A DNA stretch of 64,000 nt from CAYNRE01 sp964399535 (lineage in GTDB: Bacteria; Planctomycetota; Planctomycetia; Pirellulales; CAYNRE01). The notes under the pieces were generated by a model. The model saw only the letters and a list, made by a program, of their open reading frames with translations. It was not told the origin of the DNA and ran no database searches. Shown here in pieces: positions 55,101-63,433 of this stretch. The stretch's first letter is position 1; each line of letters opens with the position of its first letter. The DNA lies in contig CAYNRE010000028.1 in assembly GCA_964399535.1 (NCBI GenBank), positions 185,409-249,408 of the forward strand. The letters run 5' to 3'. The translations under genes and the position numbers were made by a program.

Positions 55101-56891
55101 GCCGGGATGCTCCTCGCGCACCTTGGCCAGCCGGCCGATTTCGCGTACGAATTTTACGCCTTCGACTAGCGCCAGCAGATCGGGATCGCTGGCCGATTGG
55201 TTGGGGCGCGACTGTTGGTTGAAGTAGTGAAAATTGATCAACGGCGTGGAGCGAGGGTCTTTGTCGCGCAGCCGCACCCGTCCGTCGCGGTTGGTCGTGT
55301 TCGATTTGAGAATCACCCAGCTAAAGAGCCCACTCTGCGGATCCAGCTCTGAGTAGCCGACCTTATAACCCCGGAAGTCGGCGGGCAGTCCGAAGATGAA
55401 CAGATCGGGCTGGGCCAGGTCTGGGCGAGATCGCTTAAATATGCCCATCACTGCCCCGTTCGTGGCGTAGATTCCAGTGCCCCACTTGCGCCATTCGGCA
55501 AGGTGCGAATCGGCCTTCTGTTGCTGAGTAGGCAAGCGGAAGGTTGCGCCGCGCAACAGCGAAAACGGATTGGCCATCTGGCTAACGACCGATACCTCGT
55601 ACCGGTCTTGCAGGTTCCGCCCGACGCCCGGCAAGTCGACCACGCAAGCGATGCCGATCGTGGGATCTTCCAATTCCGCCTTGGCACCGATGCCCGAAAG
55701 CATCAGCAATTGCGGTGTGTTGAAGGCACCCCCGCAGAGGATGACCTCGCCACCCGGCTTAACGCGCACCTCTTGCTTTTCGGGCGTCGCCTCGCTTGGG
55801 TTTACATGGGCACGATATAGGCGCTCGCCCTCCAAATACTCCACACCAACCGCCCGCTGCTGGTCGAGTAGGACTTTGGTCACCAGGCAATTCGTCTTGA
55901 TCGTCAGAAACTCTGAATGGGTTGCCAAGGTGCCCAAGAGTAGTTCGCGCGGACTGCTACGCCGGCCGCGCATGGTGTAGGGCGCACTGGCATCCTGGTG
56001 AATCGTGGTGTTCGGCCCATACACCGAGAGAGGAATCAGGACAACGCCCTCGGGGCTGTTGAGTTGGGTCCAGCGATGGTTTGGGTCGAGCGACTGGGTG
56101 ATCTGGCCTTTGACAAAGCGGCGGACGAGAGTCCAAGCGCGCTCGAGGCCCACGCGTCTCGACTGTCGCAGCGCCGCCTTCAGCATTCTTACGAGCTGTT
56201 TGTCCGCCAGGCCGAGTTCGACATCGGCCACACTGGTGCCCAGCCAGCCGCCGAAGCCGTGTTGGCCGCTGGTGGAATCCGGGGGAAAGCCGAACAGCCA
56301 CCGCAGGCTGTTCCAGGCGTAAAGGCCCAGGTGCGCCAACTTCTTCGCTGGCCCTGGGCGCGGCGATTGCGTGTAGCTGTTGTCTTCCAAATCCTGGAAG
56401 TAGGCGCGCATCCGTTCGCCGCGCCAGGACTCGTCTCCCAACAGGTCGGCCAGATCATCCCAATCGGCGTCGGCCCCCGCGATCGTAATCATGGCGTTAT
56501 GAATCGTGCAGCCGCCGACGCCGGTGGCGCGAGGGTAGAAGATGCCGTCGTGCGTTACGTCCTCACCCTTGGCCTCGCTGTGCACGTGCCACTTTGGATC
56601 TTCGTTGATCTCCTCGGGCAGCGCTCCGTTGCACCGCTCGTAGTGATCCACGAAGAAGCGCCAGGAGACCGCTTCGTGTTCCGTGGACAATCCATGGAAC
56701 CCCGGCACGCGGGTCACCTCGTGGTCCGGGTCGCTCGCCGGCAAGGCGCCCTGATTGGACCCGGCCTCGATGACCAGTACGCGCTTACGCGCTCGAGCCA
56801 ACCGGGCGGCCAAGGGTGCGCCGCCAGCGCCAGAGCCGACGATGATGTAGTCGTATTCTTCTTGGGTACCGGGCGCGCGCGGAGCGTTCAT
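52152..56891 (-). CDS. GMC oxidoreductase fused to a membrane-embedded patatin-like lipase
   Basis: The 1579-residue protein starts with a GMC flavoenzyme (residues ~1-690). Its FAD block is DYIIVGSGAGGAPLAARLAR, and the C-terminal His region is WGHHACGTCRMG and FPKIPGYFIVTN. A linker leads to a patatin nucleophile region near residue 745 (ALSGGGIRSATLSLG, then STVSGGGYLGACLG). Several membrane helices follow (~860-1150), then the catalytic Asp block SDGGFFENTGAYELI near residue 1400. Patatins release fatty acids from lipids, and GMC enzymes oxidise alcohols. The fusion suggests hydrolysis coupled to oxidation. ATG 56891 begins the FAD domain; the di-haem gene ends 23 bp upstream. Confidence 0.85.
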   Translation of the reverse strand: MNAPRAPGTQEEYDYIIVGSGAGGAPLAARLARARKRVLVIEAGSNQGALPASDPDHEVTRVPGFHGLSTEHEAVSWRFFVDHYERCNGALPEEINEDPKWHVHSEAKGEDVTHDGIFYPRATGVGGCTIHNAMITIAGADADWDDLADLLGDESWRGERMRAYFQDLEDNSYTQSPRPGPAKKLAHLGLYAWNSLRWLFGFPPDSTSGQHGFGGWLGTSVADVELGLADKQLVRMLKAALRQSRRVGLERAWTLVRRFVKGQITQSLDPNHRWTQLNSPEGVVLIPLSVYGPNTTIHQDASAPYTMRGRRSSPRELLLGTLATHSEFLTIKTNCLVTKVLLDQQRAVGVEYLEGERLYRAHVNPSEATPEKQEVRVKPGGEVILCGGAFNTPQLLMLSGIGAKAELEDPTIGIACVVDLPGVGRNLQDRYEVSVVSQMANPFSLLRGATFRLPTQQQKADSHLAEWRKWGTGIYATNGAVMGIFKRSRPDLAQPDLFIFGLPADFRGYKVGYSELDPQSGLFSWVILKSNTTNRDGRVRLRDKDPRSTPLINFHYFNQQSRPNQSASDPDLLALVEGVKFVREIGRLAKVREEHPGESLVPIGSSERMKTWIRSQAWGHHACGTCRMGPPGDANAVLDSRFRVRGVEGLRVVDASIFPKIPGYFIVTNIYMASEKAAQVILEDAACKQSDSTTYPEELRDREAQAIMQRRGALPDDAEARLGDRIGSLTGGPGGGWHDSVTGLALSGGGIRSATLSLGILQNLARNKLIRKVDFLSTVSGGGYLGACLGRAYDRLRTPPPGPAGALGMPVASRVEQEFADSDSWTIDWLRRHGNYIAPQGQGDGQTNAAVFVRNLLSIHVVVGLAIFSLFGVSLAVRFGVLEKIYALWGLTISTNDLPIGHLVESWLGAFFSPWFALVELLILFLVVPRIVAYWIVSEDQHETYKGISVVIMFFVVAVLLWLTVCDGLAVEPLFLALALLSSFVHVELAWHRGHNREEALGTGGVETQRLRTRNYLTYDLGLSLALVVAATVFAAIDTLAFGLQEWKVRGNRSYAEVFAGLGAAILAVTPAVRYVAGLLASTEAGPSSTVRRLLLRGMSLGLLGVVLFTLPLLLYAFSAHAVYQGGTTLAIGLWVTLFAVALTLALALPKAISFVNRSSLSQVYAARLARAYLGASNPLRHRPEGISVTEVIPGDDVASIRDYRPFETSGPLHLINVIVNQTVDFGSLLRKRDRQGENLAVSCLAMSIGTEWHSAWEDSITAAPSPARKVPTRLVPLGHPRGIPHPLVDQLDEPADQAEMLSLRQWISISGGAIDPGRGSVTNLSTALLMGLVNLRTGHWWDSGISHADRLGFPDLSFTRRLLYLVPRLFATQSLILFEWLARFPGPWCRYWHLSDGGFFENTGAYELIRRRVPRIIVCDGSADPRYQFESLADLARKVRIDFRAQIKPYSRDELDALSLAGVLTSTERDALGTEEELKPPTAPDGRITGPSPRHAALYHIEYEDKPDDRGALLYLKASLTGDESTDVRQYHHAHPEFPHEATVDQFFDEPQWESYRKLGEHMSAPLFKTDWFWRIPI

Positions 56892-56914
56892 GATGTCTGC
56901 TCGCAGGCCATGTC

Positions 56915-59900
56915 TTAGAATGTCTTCAGTAGCTCGATAAGTGCATGCTTATCGTCGTCGGACATTGCCTTGAACCATTCGTAGTAGTGCCCTTTGTCCA
57001 TGACGAAATCCGGACACTTGCTGACCCTGAGCAGCGCCGGTGCGATCGATTCGCGCATTACTCTTTGCATTTCTTCCGGGTTGCGGTCGAGGTGCCGCGT
57101 TTCGATTTCCGTCAAGCCCGAGGCGACTTCACTAAATGCCCTGAGCAGCTCGTGCGTCTGGGTTTCGGAGTTGACGTTGGCGATCAGATTCACCGGAGTT
57201 CCCTTGGGAATCGGTCCCAGGCGAATGGCGCCGAGGCGCCCCGCGCTGAAGTAAACGATCGCGCCAATGACCAGCGCGCCAAGCACTTGGAAATAAGCGA
57301 TTCGCCGGGTCCACTTCCACGAGGGCACCAGGAACGCCAGCGCCACCAGCACCAGCAGCACCCAGGGGAACCAGGCCGGTTCGACCGCCAGCAGCCACTT
57401 CAGCCAGGCCTGGCTTGGGAAGCGACTTGCCAGCAGCCAAGCCAAGAGCAGAACCGCGGCCAGCGCCAGCAGTGCGTATCCGCGCTGGCGGCGGTGCGCC
57501 GGCGAGTGCGACAGAAGCAGGAGGAAGCCGCCCACAAGCAACACCGCGCTGGGCAGAGCTAAAGGGTGCACGCGACGCATCCAGGGCAGGCCGACCCCCA
57601 AGCGGCTTAAATACGGCGCCAGAGCGTGGGGCACGTACTTGCCACGAATCGTCAGGTATGACTCCTCGGTCGTTCGCCAGATCAGCCCCCGGTCGGCCTT
57701 CAGGCGTGCCGCGGTGGCGTCGTTGTAGCTCGAACTTTCCAGGCGCCGTTCGGGCCACAAGAGCTTGCGTATCGCATCGTCGAAGGCATCCAGCCGGCCA
57801 TCGAGCGACGGATCGCGGTTGAACGTGCCCAAGCTGTTGTTGTGCAGCAGCGGAGCCGTGTTCCAGATCGAGACCAAGGTCGGAACCCGGTAAAACCCGA
57901 CGCCGCCTCCGCCGCGTGGCACGTCGGGTGGAACCCGATGACGCGGCGTGAATTGGGCAACCTCACCCCTCGGGCCCGAATAGGGATTGAAATAATCGAT
58001 CGGCCCGACCGACGGCATCTTCTTGTAATCGAGCGACGCAAAATCTTCCCAGATATGGCCGGCCACGGCGTTCGTGGCCAGTGCGCGGCCCGCGTTGGTG
58101 TTGACGACGTTGATCGGAATTCGATAGTCCGTCGACAGGTAGTTGTGCCTCCAAAACGCAGGTTCCTCCACGATCTGTTGGGCCCATTGCGTATACTCGG
58201 GGTCGCGCAGCCATTGGCCCGGATCGTGCTCCCAGAATTCGCCTTTCTTGGCCCATTCTGCTTGCCGCTCGTAGCGCCGCTTGATGAGCGACTTGAATCT
58301 CTCCTCGTATTGCTGTTGTCCAATCTCGTCGGCATGCAAGGTAACCGCGCTGGACTCGGGCTGGATGCTCGAGTGGCATTGAATGCAGTTGCGGGCGAAC
58401 ACCTGCCTGCCGTGCTTCAACCTGGACACATCGATCCTTCGCCCTCGGATCCGCTCGTAAGCTGCTCGCGCCTCCCCGCTCGCGCCGTTGGCCGGCGGAG
58501 CCTCGGAAGTGAGCACGACCCGATCGCTCGCACCCTCCGCTGATAAAAGGGGCATTGCCTCGGACACTGTCAGAAAATAGTCTCGCATCGGACCAACCCG
58601 TCGGTCGGTGGCGTTGAAGTACACCGAGTATTTGCGACAGTCGAATAGTGTGAAAGGCTGCTGCTCTTGGAAGCCAACCAGGGGTTGGTGCAGTTGATTC
58701 CAGCGCTGCCAATAGCTGCCGATGTTCAGATACACTCGCGACATCGCCCCCCAAGCGCCGATGGAGTCCGCGCCATCGAAAAGAATTCTGGGTGTATAGC
58801 GAGGATTAGCCCGGTTCGACTCTTGCAGACGGCTCCCAACACCTTGCTGAACGAATTGCTCCCGCGTGGCTGGCGGCACCTGGTCCGGGGCGTCGGGAGA
58901 GGCGTCGCCCTGGGGGTTCCGCCACAGCGATGGAAGCGTCTGGCTCCCGCTGGAAATCCGTTCCGGTGGATTCCGGAACGAAAGGATGGCGCGCTCCTTG
59001 AGCCGAAAGATCGCGTTCATCGCGTTGGGGTTGTTGATATTGTCAGACGCGATGAGCGAAGTATCGATCGTGCCCGGCGGCTGGCTGTCGAGCAGGTGAT
59101 AGATAAAGTTATCGGGCTTGAGCAGGTTGCCCACGGCGGCCCGCACGCGCAGATACTGGGCTCCGATGCTGCCGGAAATGTTACGCCACTCGGGGTTGAC
59201 CGTGTCGCGCGGAGGAACGAGCGGATGAAACGACGCGTGGCAGAACGCGCAGCTCATTCCCACGCGGAACGGTCGCTCCAGCTCAGGATCCTCGTAGTAG
59301 CTGGGGTCGGTATAGTACCGATCGGCATTCCAGCGGGCCTGGTGCTCCGCCGTGAAATTGGGATTCGGAAATAGCCGCAGGCCGATGACACCACTTGAGA
59401 TCCCATAGATGTCTGGCGGCGGAATGTGTTTGTACTTCTCGTAGCGGTCTTGGTCGCTGTCGTTCCCGTAGTCCTCCGCCTCGTCGCTCGACATGTATGC
59501 ATCGGGATAGTCGTAGTAGCCGTCGTTCGCCAGCTCGTCGCGCTCGCCACGGTACAATTGCAGCCCACGTTGCGACTTATGTCTTCCCCGAGCAATCTGC
59601 GAAAATGTTTGCCGCACGTACGCTTCGCGCCAGGCGCGCGTTGTTTCGTCGGAGGGCGTGTCGAGCCAAAGTCCGAACTCACTGGCTGACGCCGAAAGGG
59701 CGGCCACCATTCCAGGTTCATTGATCAGCCCCGCGTCGTGAAACCTTGCGGCCCGACCGCGCGAGTCAACAAGCTTAAGCAAGTCCATGAATCCCAGGTT
59801 GTCACTGGCCAGCCAATCCCAGAATCCTTCATTCCCGCCACACCAAATCATCCAACTGTTGCGTCCGAATACCGCGTTGTCGCTCAATTTGGGCAACTGA

Positions 59901-60283
59901 ACCTGAGTCGGCGGTCGGCGGCAGGCCGGCGGCTCTGTCTGGTCAGGTTGCTCCGCGGACAGCATCTTGACATCGAGCAGCTGGTCGGGCCACGCAACAC
60001 CCTGATCGGCGGCAACGCTGATCGAATCCATGCCCTTGAAGTAGTCCTCGATCTTGCGAGGGGTGAAATAGCGCTCGGCGGCTTGAGAGACCTCGAGCCC
60101 ATCGAATCGGGCCCGGCTCCTCGCTTCATCTTCCGCGATCTCCTCTCGCTTGCCGCCAGCGCCGCAGCCGGCAATTCCTGCCGAAATGACCATCGCGCAG
60201 GCCCAATACCCCGCGATCCGCAACGACCTAAAGCCGTAAGGCCAGCCCGGCCCTGTCATCCGGTTCTGAATGCAAGTTCGCAT
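56915..60283 (-). CDS. Large di-haem cytochrome c-type membrane lipoprotein (first gene of the operon)
   Basis: The 1122-residue protein has a lipoprotein signal (ACAMVISAGIAGC). Two CxxCH haem-c motifs are present: CAFCH near residue 346 and CIQCH near 634. A peroxidase-like C-terminal block GFYRVPTLVSIWNTAPLLHN lies near 810, about four membrane helices at ~900-1000, and a soluble tail follows. The layout recalls MauG/cytochrome c peroxidase and RoxA-type di-haem oxygenases, but the haem spacing is longer. ATG 60283 has AGGAG 7 nt upstream and begins the signal peptide; the frame runs on to 60625. It should act in the periplasm or on the membrane surface. Confidence 0.8.
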   Translation of the reverse strand: MRTCIQNRMTGPGWPYGFRSLRIAGYWACAMVISAGIAGCGAGGKREEIAEDEARSRARFDGLEVSQAAERYFTPRKIEDYFKGMDSISVAADQGVAWPDQLLDVKMLSAEQPDQTEPPACRRPPTQVQLPKLSDNAVFGRNSWMIWCGGNEGFWDWLASDNLGFMDLLKLVDSRGRAARFHDAGLINEPGMVAALSASASEFGLWLDTPSDETTRAWREAYVRQTFSQIARGRHKSQRGLQLYRGERDELANDGYYDYPDAYMSSDEAEDYGNDSDQDRYEKYKHIPPPDIYGISSGVIGLRLFPNPNFTAEHQARWNADRYYTDPSYYEDPELERPFRVGMSCAFCHASFHPLVPPRDTVNPEWRNISGSIGAQYLRVRAAVGNLLKPDNFIYHLLDSQPPGTIDTSLIASDNINNPNAMNAIFRLKERAILSFRNPPERISSGSQTLPSLWRNPQGDASPDAPDQVPPATREQFVQQGVGSRLQESNRANPRYTPRILFDGADSIGAWGAMSRVYLNIGSYWQRWNQLHQPLVGFQEQQPFTLFDCRKYSVYFNATDRRVGPMRDYFLTVSEAMPLLSAEGASDRVVLTSEAPPANGASGEARAAYERIRGRRIDVSRLKHGRQVFARNCIQCHSSIQPESSAVTLHADEIGQQQYEERFKSLIKRRYERQAEWAKKGEFWEHDPGQWLRDPEYTQWAQQIVEEPAFWRHNYLSTDYRIPINVVNTNAGRALATNAVAGHIWEDFASLDYKKMPSVGPIDYFNPYSGPRGEVAQFTPRHRVPPDVPRGGGGVGFYRVPTLVSIWNTAPLLHNNSLGTFNRDPSLDGRLDAFDDAIRKLLWPERRLESSSYNDATAARLKADRGLIWRTTEESYLTIRGKYVPHALAPYLSRLGVGLPWMRRVHPLALPSAVLLVGGFLLLLSHSPAHRRQRGYALLALAAVLLLAWLLASRFPSQAWLKWLLAVEPAWFPWVLLVLVALAFLVPSWKWTRRIAYFQVLGALVIGAIVYFSAGRLGAIRLGPIPKGTPVNLIANVNSETQTHELLRAFSEVASGLTEIETRHLDRNPEEMQRVMRESIAPALLRVSKCPDFVMDKGHYYEWFKAMSDDDKHALIELLKTF

Positions 60284-61250
60284 TCCGCTTCTCCTCGGGC
60301 TCTCGGACCAGGCCTTTGAGACCGCATCGCGTCGGGGCTTCCAAGTAACGGACCGATCTGGTCCTGCTTGCGCGAAACCCCTCTTAACGGCGGCTTCGCA
60401 AGGTCGGATCTCAACGTGCGCTCCCATCCACCCCTGTCGCCCGGCGGCCGCGCTTGCCCCGCGGTGCCTCGAGCGACTAACGGGTCTCAAGGCGGTAAGT
60501 GCCAGGCGGTCCACCTCGCCGCCAGTAGCTCGCCACCTTGCAATAGGCCAACGCCAGTCAGGTTTCTCTCGTTGCACGAAAGCTCCTGGCGTACGAACGC
60601 GCCGAGACCGCATATTTGCAGACAAAGCTGTGTTTTCGCGGACAATCAGCGCACTGCTTCACCGGAACAACCCGCCAAAGCAATACGAAGCCCTAGCCTG
60701 TCGACGCCCGCAGCTTCGCTCGATAGCTTCGCTGTGGACTGCGCCTTTTTCACTGCCGTGCGCGATTCACGCCCTTGATCGTGGCATGCAAGCTACGATC
60801 GGCGCTATGAAACGCGATTTACACCGCGTCTCGATCGTGGCACTAACTAGCATTCCTTCGCAAGCAGAACACGACTCTGCCTGGTACGCTCGAACGCCCT
60901 AATAGATGTGCTGCCCAACTCCAACCCGGTGATCCGGCTAAGAGTACGGCAGAATAGAGCGACGCCTGGAACGGTTGTCAATCGTTTTCTTGAGAAGACA
61001 GGATGAATTTTCCAAGCCATTCAGTGGTGGCCCGGAAAACGCACCCCGGTACTGAACGGCGTGGTCTTAGTTTCCGCACAGGCACGCCCGCCTCATACCC
61101 CGTCCAGCCTATCAGGGCGATTGCACCATAAGCTAGAGGCTGTTTCACAACCGCTTGAGTGCTAGATGGATGAAGCAGTTCCGTAGGGCAGGCCCCGGCC
61201 TGCCTTCCTTGAGCCTTATCACGGTTCGATGCCCAAGCCGGGTAGGGCAC
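60284..61250. other. 967 bp with no supported gene, holding the operon leader and promoter
   Basis: Reading frames here (for example plus 60270-60902) have poor composition. It holds a minus-strand promoter at 60953-60981 and AGGAG upstream of the 60283 start. GC is lower on the right side, where the nested palindromic repeat begins at 61251. A short GGCAGG/CCTGCC palindrome lies near 61186-61203. Confidence 0.5.
60953..60981 (-). promoter_or_regulatory. Putative promoter of the four-gene operon (minus strand)
   Basis: On the minus strand TTGACA (60981-60976) and TCTATT (60958-60953, four of six) are 17 bp apart. The implied leader before 60283 is about 670 nt, long for a simple untranslated region. 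Confidence 0.35.
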
Positions 61251-61378
61251 GGCTGGGTGGCATGTCCCTGTTCTGCTGGAGAGAATGTTGGGTGCCATGT
61301 CCACGCTCGCCGTGGACATGCAGGAGAATCCTGAAACATGGCCACTATGGGGTACCACAGTGGCCATGCCACCCAGCC
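61251..61378. repeat. Nested palindromic repeat element
   Basis: An outer 14-bp inverted repeat (GGCTGGGTGGCATG at 61251-61264 with CATGCCACCCAGCC at 61365-61378) encloses two inner stem-loops. One is 10 bp (61296-61305 with 61311-61320, CATGTCCACG) and the other 10 bp (61337-61346 with 61359-61368, CATGGCCACT). The second inner right arm shares four bases with the outer right arm. The nested perfect stems suggest a non-autonomous mobile palindromic element. It lies at the 5' side of a decayed integrase. Confidence 0.75.
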
Positions 61379-62117
61379 GCAACACGATGTTGCCGGGAGG
61401 CACTACCTGACCAAACCTGAGATTAACTCCCTTTACTTCGCGACGCATCAGATGGGGCGCCCGCGAGGCTGGAACCATCCGTTCCCGATTGGTCGTTACT
61501 GGAGGTGCGCCATTGTAGTGTTCTTCAACTATGGAGTCGACACGGGAACCATTTGGAAGACTCTGCCGTTCCACGAGCCGATCCTTTGGCGGCACGTGTC
61601 GTGGGGTCGTCAGTGTCCCGATAGGGAGATCAAAGAGTCATGCCCGTGGGGCTGGCTCTACTATCGCCGTGTCAAAACCGGCAAGGCATTTTGGCGGCCG
61701 ATGAATCGCACAGTTCGGTTGCACCTCAAGAGCATCCAGCCCGAGATGCCGAATCCTGATACTTCCGTATTCGTCGGCGGCGGAACTCGACCGAATACTT
61801 AATTCCGTGCTCTGTGCAATCGTGCGGGCATCCCGCCTAAGACCAGTGCCGAAACAGGCGAACAGCGACCCTGGGTGTTAAAGGACCTCCGCAAGACCTG
61901 CGCGACGTACTACGACGAGCATGTCCCCGAGTCCTCCGTGTAAATCCTGGGGCATTCCGTCGGTGGGATCACGTATCGCCATTACGCGCACCGTGCGCCA
62001 CTGGCATTCCGAGCGATTATGACCCTTCCGCAGCCTTCCGCCTTCACGGCTTTGGCTAAAGGATTCGATGGCCAATGCCCTTGCTGTAGGCGGAGATTTG
62101 CCGAGACGCCCGGCTAG
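61379..62117 (+). pseudogene. Decayed tyrosine recombinase / integrase
   Basis: One continuous frame encodes a tyrosine-recombinase catalytic region broken by TAA at 61800-61802 and TAA at 61941-61943 before the final TAG at 62115. The C-terminal part retains DLRKTCATYYDE, then LGHSVGGITYRHYAHR, the RxxR and HxxH/Y region of the family. It ends with a CPCC zinc-type motif. The N-terminal part near WGWLYYRRVKTG looks like planctomycete-type integrases. Both stops are in frame and not shifted, so it reads as point-mutation decay. It is probably the relic of an element integrated near ssrA. Confidence 0.75.
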
Positions 62118-62367
62118 CTCCGGCAGTTGACGGGCACCGCTACCGACAAGCCGACAAAAGCGGTTCGTCCTCTGCACGAGCGTGGCGAAAAACCTTGGAC
62201 AACGAGTGCGCGAAGGCCGCCCATTGGCCGCGTGAGCTGCGAACACCAGAAGCGCTACATGCTCCCGCACCGCCTGCTGGTCAAGTCGACAAATCGCTCG
62301 AAGATTCACGCACAACTACTTGCCGCCACGGTCGGTCAACACGTCTGCATCCGATGCAGAGTTTGAA

Positions 62368-63216
62368 CTATCGAGAGAGGCGTAGCCATGCGAGTAATAA
62401 CAACGCACCGGAACATGCGATGCAGAATGTCGATGGCTCTGGAACTGGTGTAAAAAGGGCTAGTTCGGCAGTTGCCGAATTCCGATAGCCGGCGATGTCG
62501 TGGATCGATAGGCTTCCCACAGTCCTTCCGTCGAATGCACCGCCGTGAAGTACGGGATTGAACTCACTATTTACGTTGCCGCTTGCAATTCCGTACCGAG
62601 ATATGCCGGATGCGCTGAATAGCGCCAGCTCAGCAGATGCGGCGTCGCTAACACCGGCAATCTCTTCGATCGATAGGCTTCCAATAGTTCTGCCGTCAAA
62701 AGCTCCACCATTTAGCACTGGATTGAACTCGCCATTGAGATTGCCAGTCCCGATTCCGTAGGTCGAAATGCCCGCCGTGCTCAACAGAGCTAGTTCGGCA
62801 CTTGCCCCCGTTCGGAAGGCCGCGATCTCGTTGATGGAGAGACTGCTGACCGTTCTGCCGTCAAAAGCACCGCCATTTAGCACTGGATTGAACTCGCCAT
62901 TGAGATTGCCAGTCCCGATTCCGTAGGTCGAAATGCCCGCCGTGCTCAGCAGGGCTAGTTCGGCAGTTGCCGAATTCCGATAGCCGGCGATGTCGTGGAT
63001 CGATAGGCTTCCCACAGTCCTTCCGTCGAATGCACCGCCGTGAAGTACGGGATTGAATTCACCATTCACGTTGCCGCTTGCAATTCCGTACTGAGATACG
63101 CCGGATGCAAACGCACACTGGAAATGAAGGCACCAAGACAGCAGCACCCCCAAAGCTATTGATCGCCCGCCACGTTGGACAGGGCGCTGAGCCAAGCGTT
63201 TCGTGAACATTAGCAT
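62368..63216 (-). CDS. PEP-CTERM protein of four near-identical 55-residue units
   Basis: The 282-residue protein has an N-terminal signal region (SIALGVLLSWCLHFQCAFAS). Units 1-4 of 55 residues fill residues 39-255 (for example GISTYGIGTGNLNGEFNPVL), and the C-terminal tail PVPEPSTFCIACSGALLLL is a PEP-CTERM signal. Each unit has GGAFDGRT and AELALLSTA. ATG at 63216 (MLMF) has AGGGGA upstream. The gene is clearly lower in GC than the rest of the window. It is probably a surface or matrix protein. It belongs with the integrase remains. Confidence 0.8.
   Translation of the reverse strand: MLMFTKRLAQRPVQRGGRSIALGVLLSWCLHFQCAFASGVSQYGIASGNVNGEFNPVLHGGAFDGRTVGSLSIHDIAGYRNSATAELALLSTAGISTYGIGTGNLNGEFNPVLNGGAFDGRTVSSLSINEIAAFRTGASAELALLSTAGISTYGIGTGNLNGEFNPVLNGGAFDGRTIGSLSIEEIAGVSDAASAELALFSASGISRYGIASGNVNSEFNPVLHGGAFDGRTVGSLSIHDIAGYRNSATAELALFTPVPEPSTFCIACSGALLLLAWLRLSR
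62452..63102 (-). repeat. Four tandem 165-bp units inside the small PEP-CTERM gene
   Basis: Units run 63102-62938, 62937-62773, 62772-62608 and 62607-62452. Units 1 and 4 are nearly identical, and units 2 and 3 are nearly identical. The pattern is ABBA, pointing to nested or segmental duplication and recent homogenisation. Confidence 0.75.
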
Positions 63217-63433
63217 TGGATTCCCCTAATAATCGAGGATTCGATTCTCGCACTAGAAACAAGCTTAGTCTGCTGGCGTGAGTATCGCGAGTAAGAACTG
63301 ATCTGTGTCGTGTTCTTTTCGTGGCGATGACAGTCATGTCGATCGAACCCATCCGTCAAACAGGATTGCGAAGGAGGGCGTGTCCTGGGCGCGATCGCCA
63401 GTTTCAATCCTGCGTCGGGCCGGCACCCCGAGG

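Noticed and set aside
60270..60902. Plus-strand frame of 210 residues upstream of the lipid operon
   Set aside because: Poor, Arg/Pro-rich composition, no ribosome-binding site, and it overlaps the N-terminus and leader of the minus-strand gene.
60978..61595. Minus-strand frame of 205 residues
   Set aside because: It runs through the palindromic repeat and is antisense to the integrase remains; no recognisable motif.
61740..61790. Partial similarity to the tmRNA T-arm within the integrase remains
   Set aside because: Only about 17 nt with mismatches and inside the coding frame (VGGGTRPNT); not a convincing attachment-site copy.
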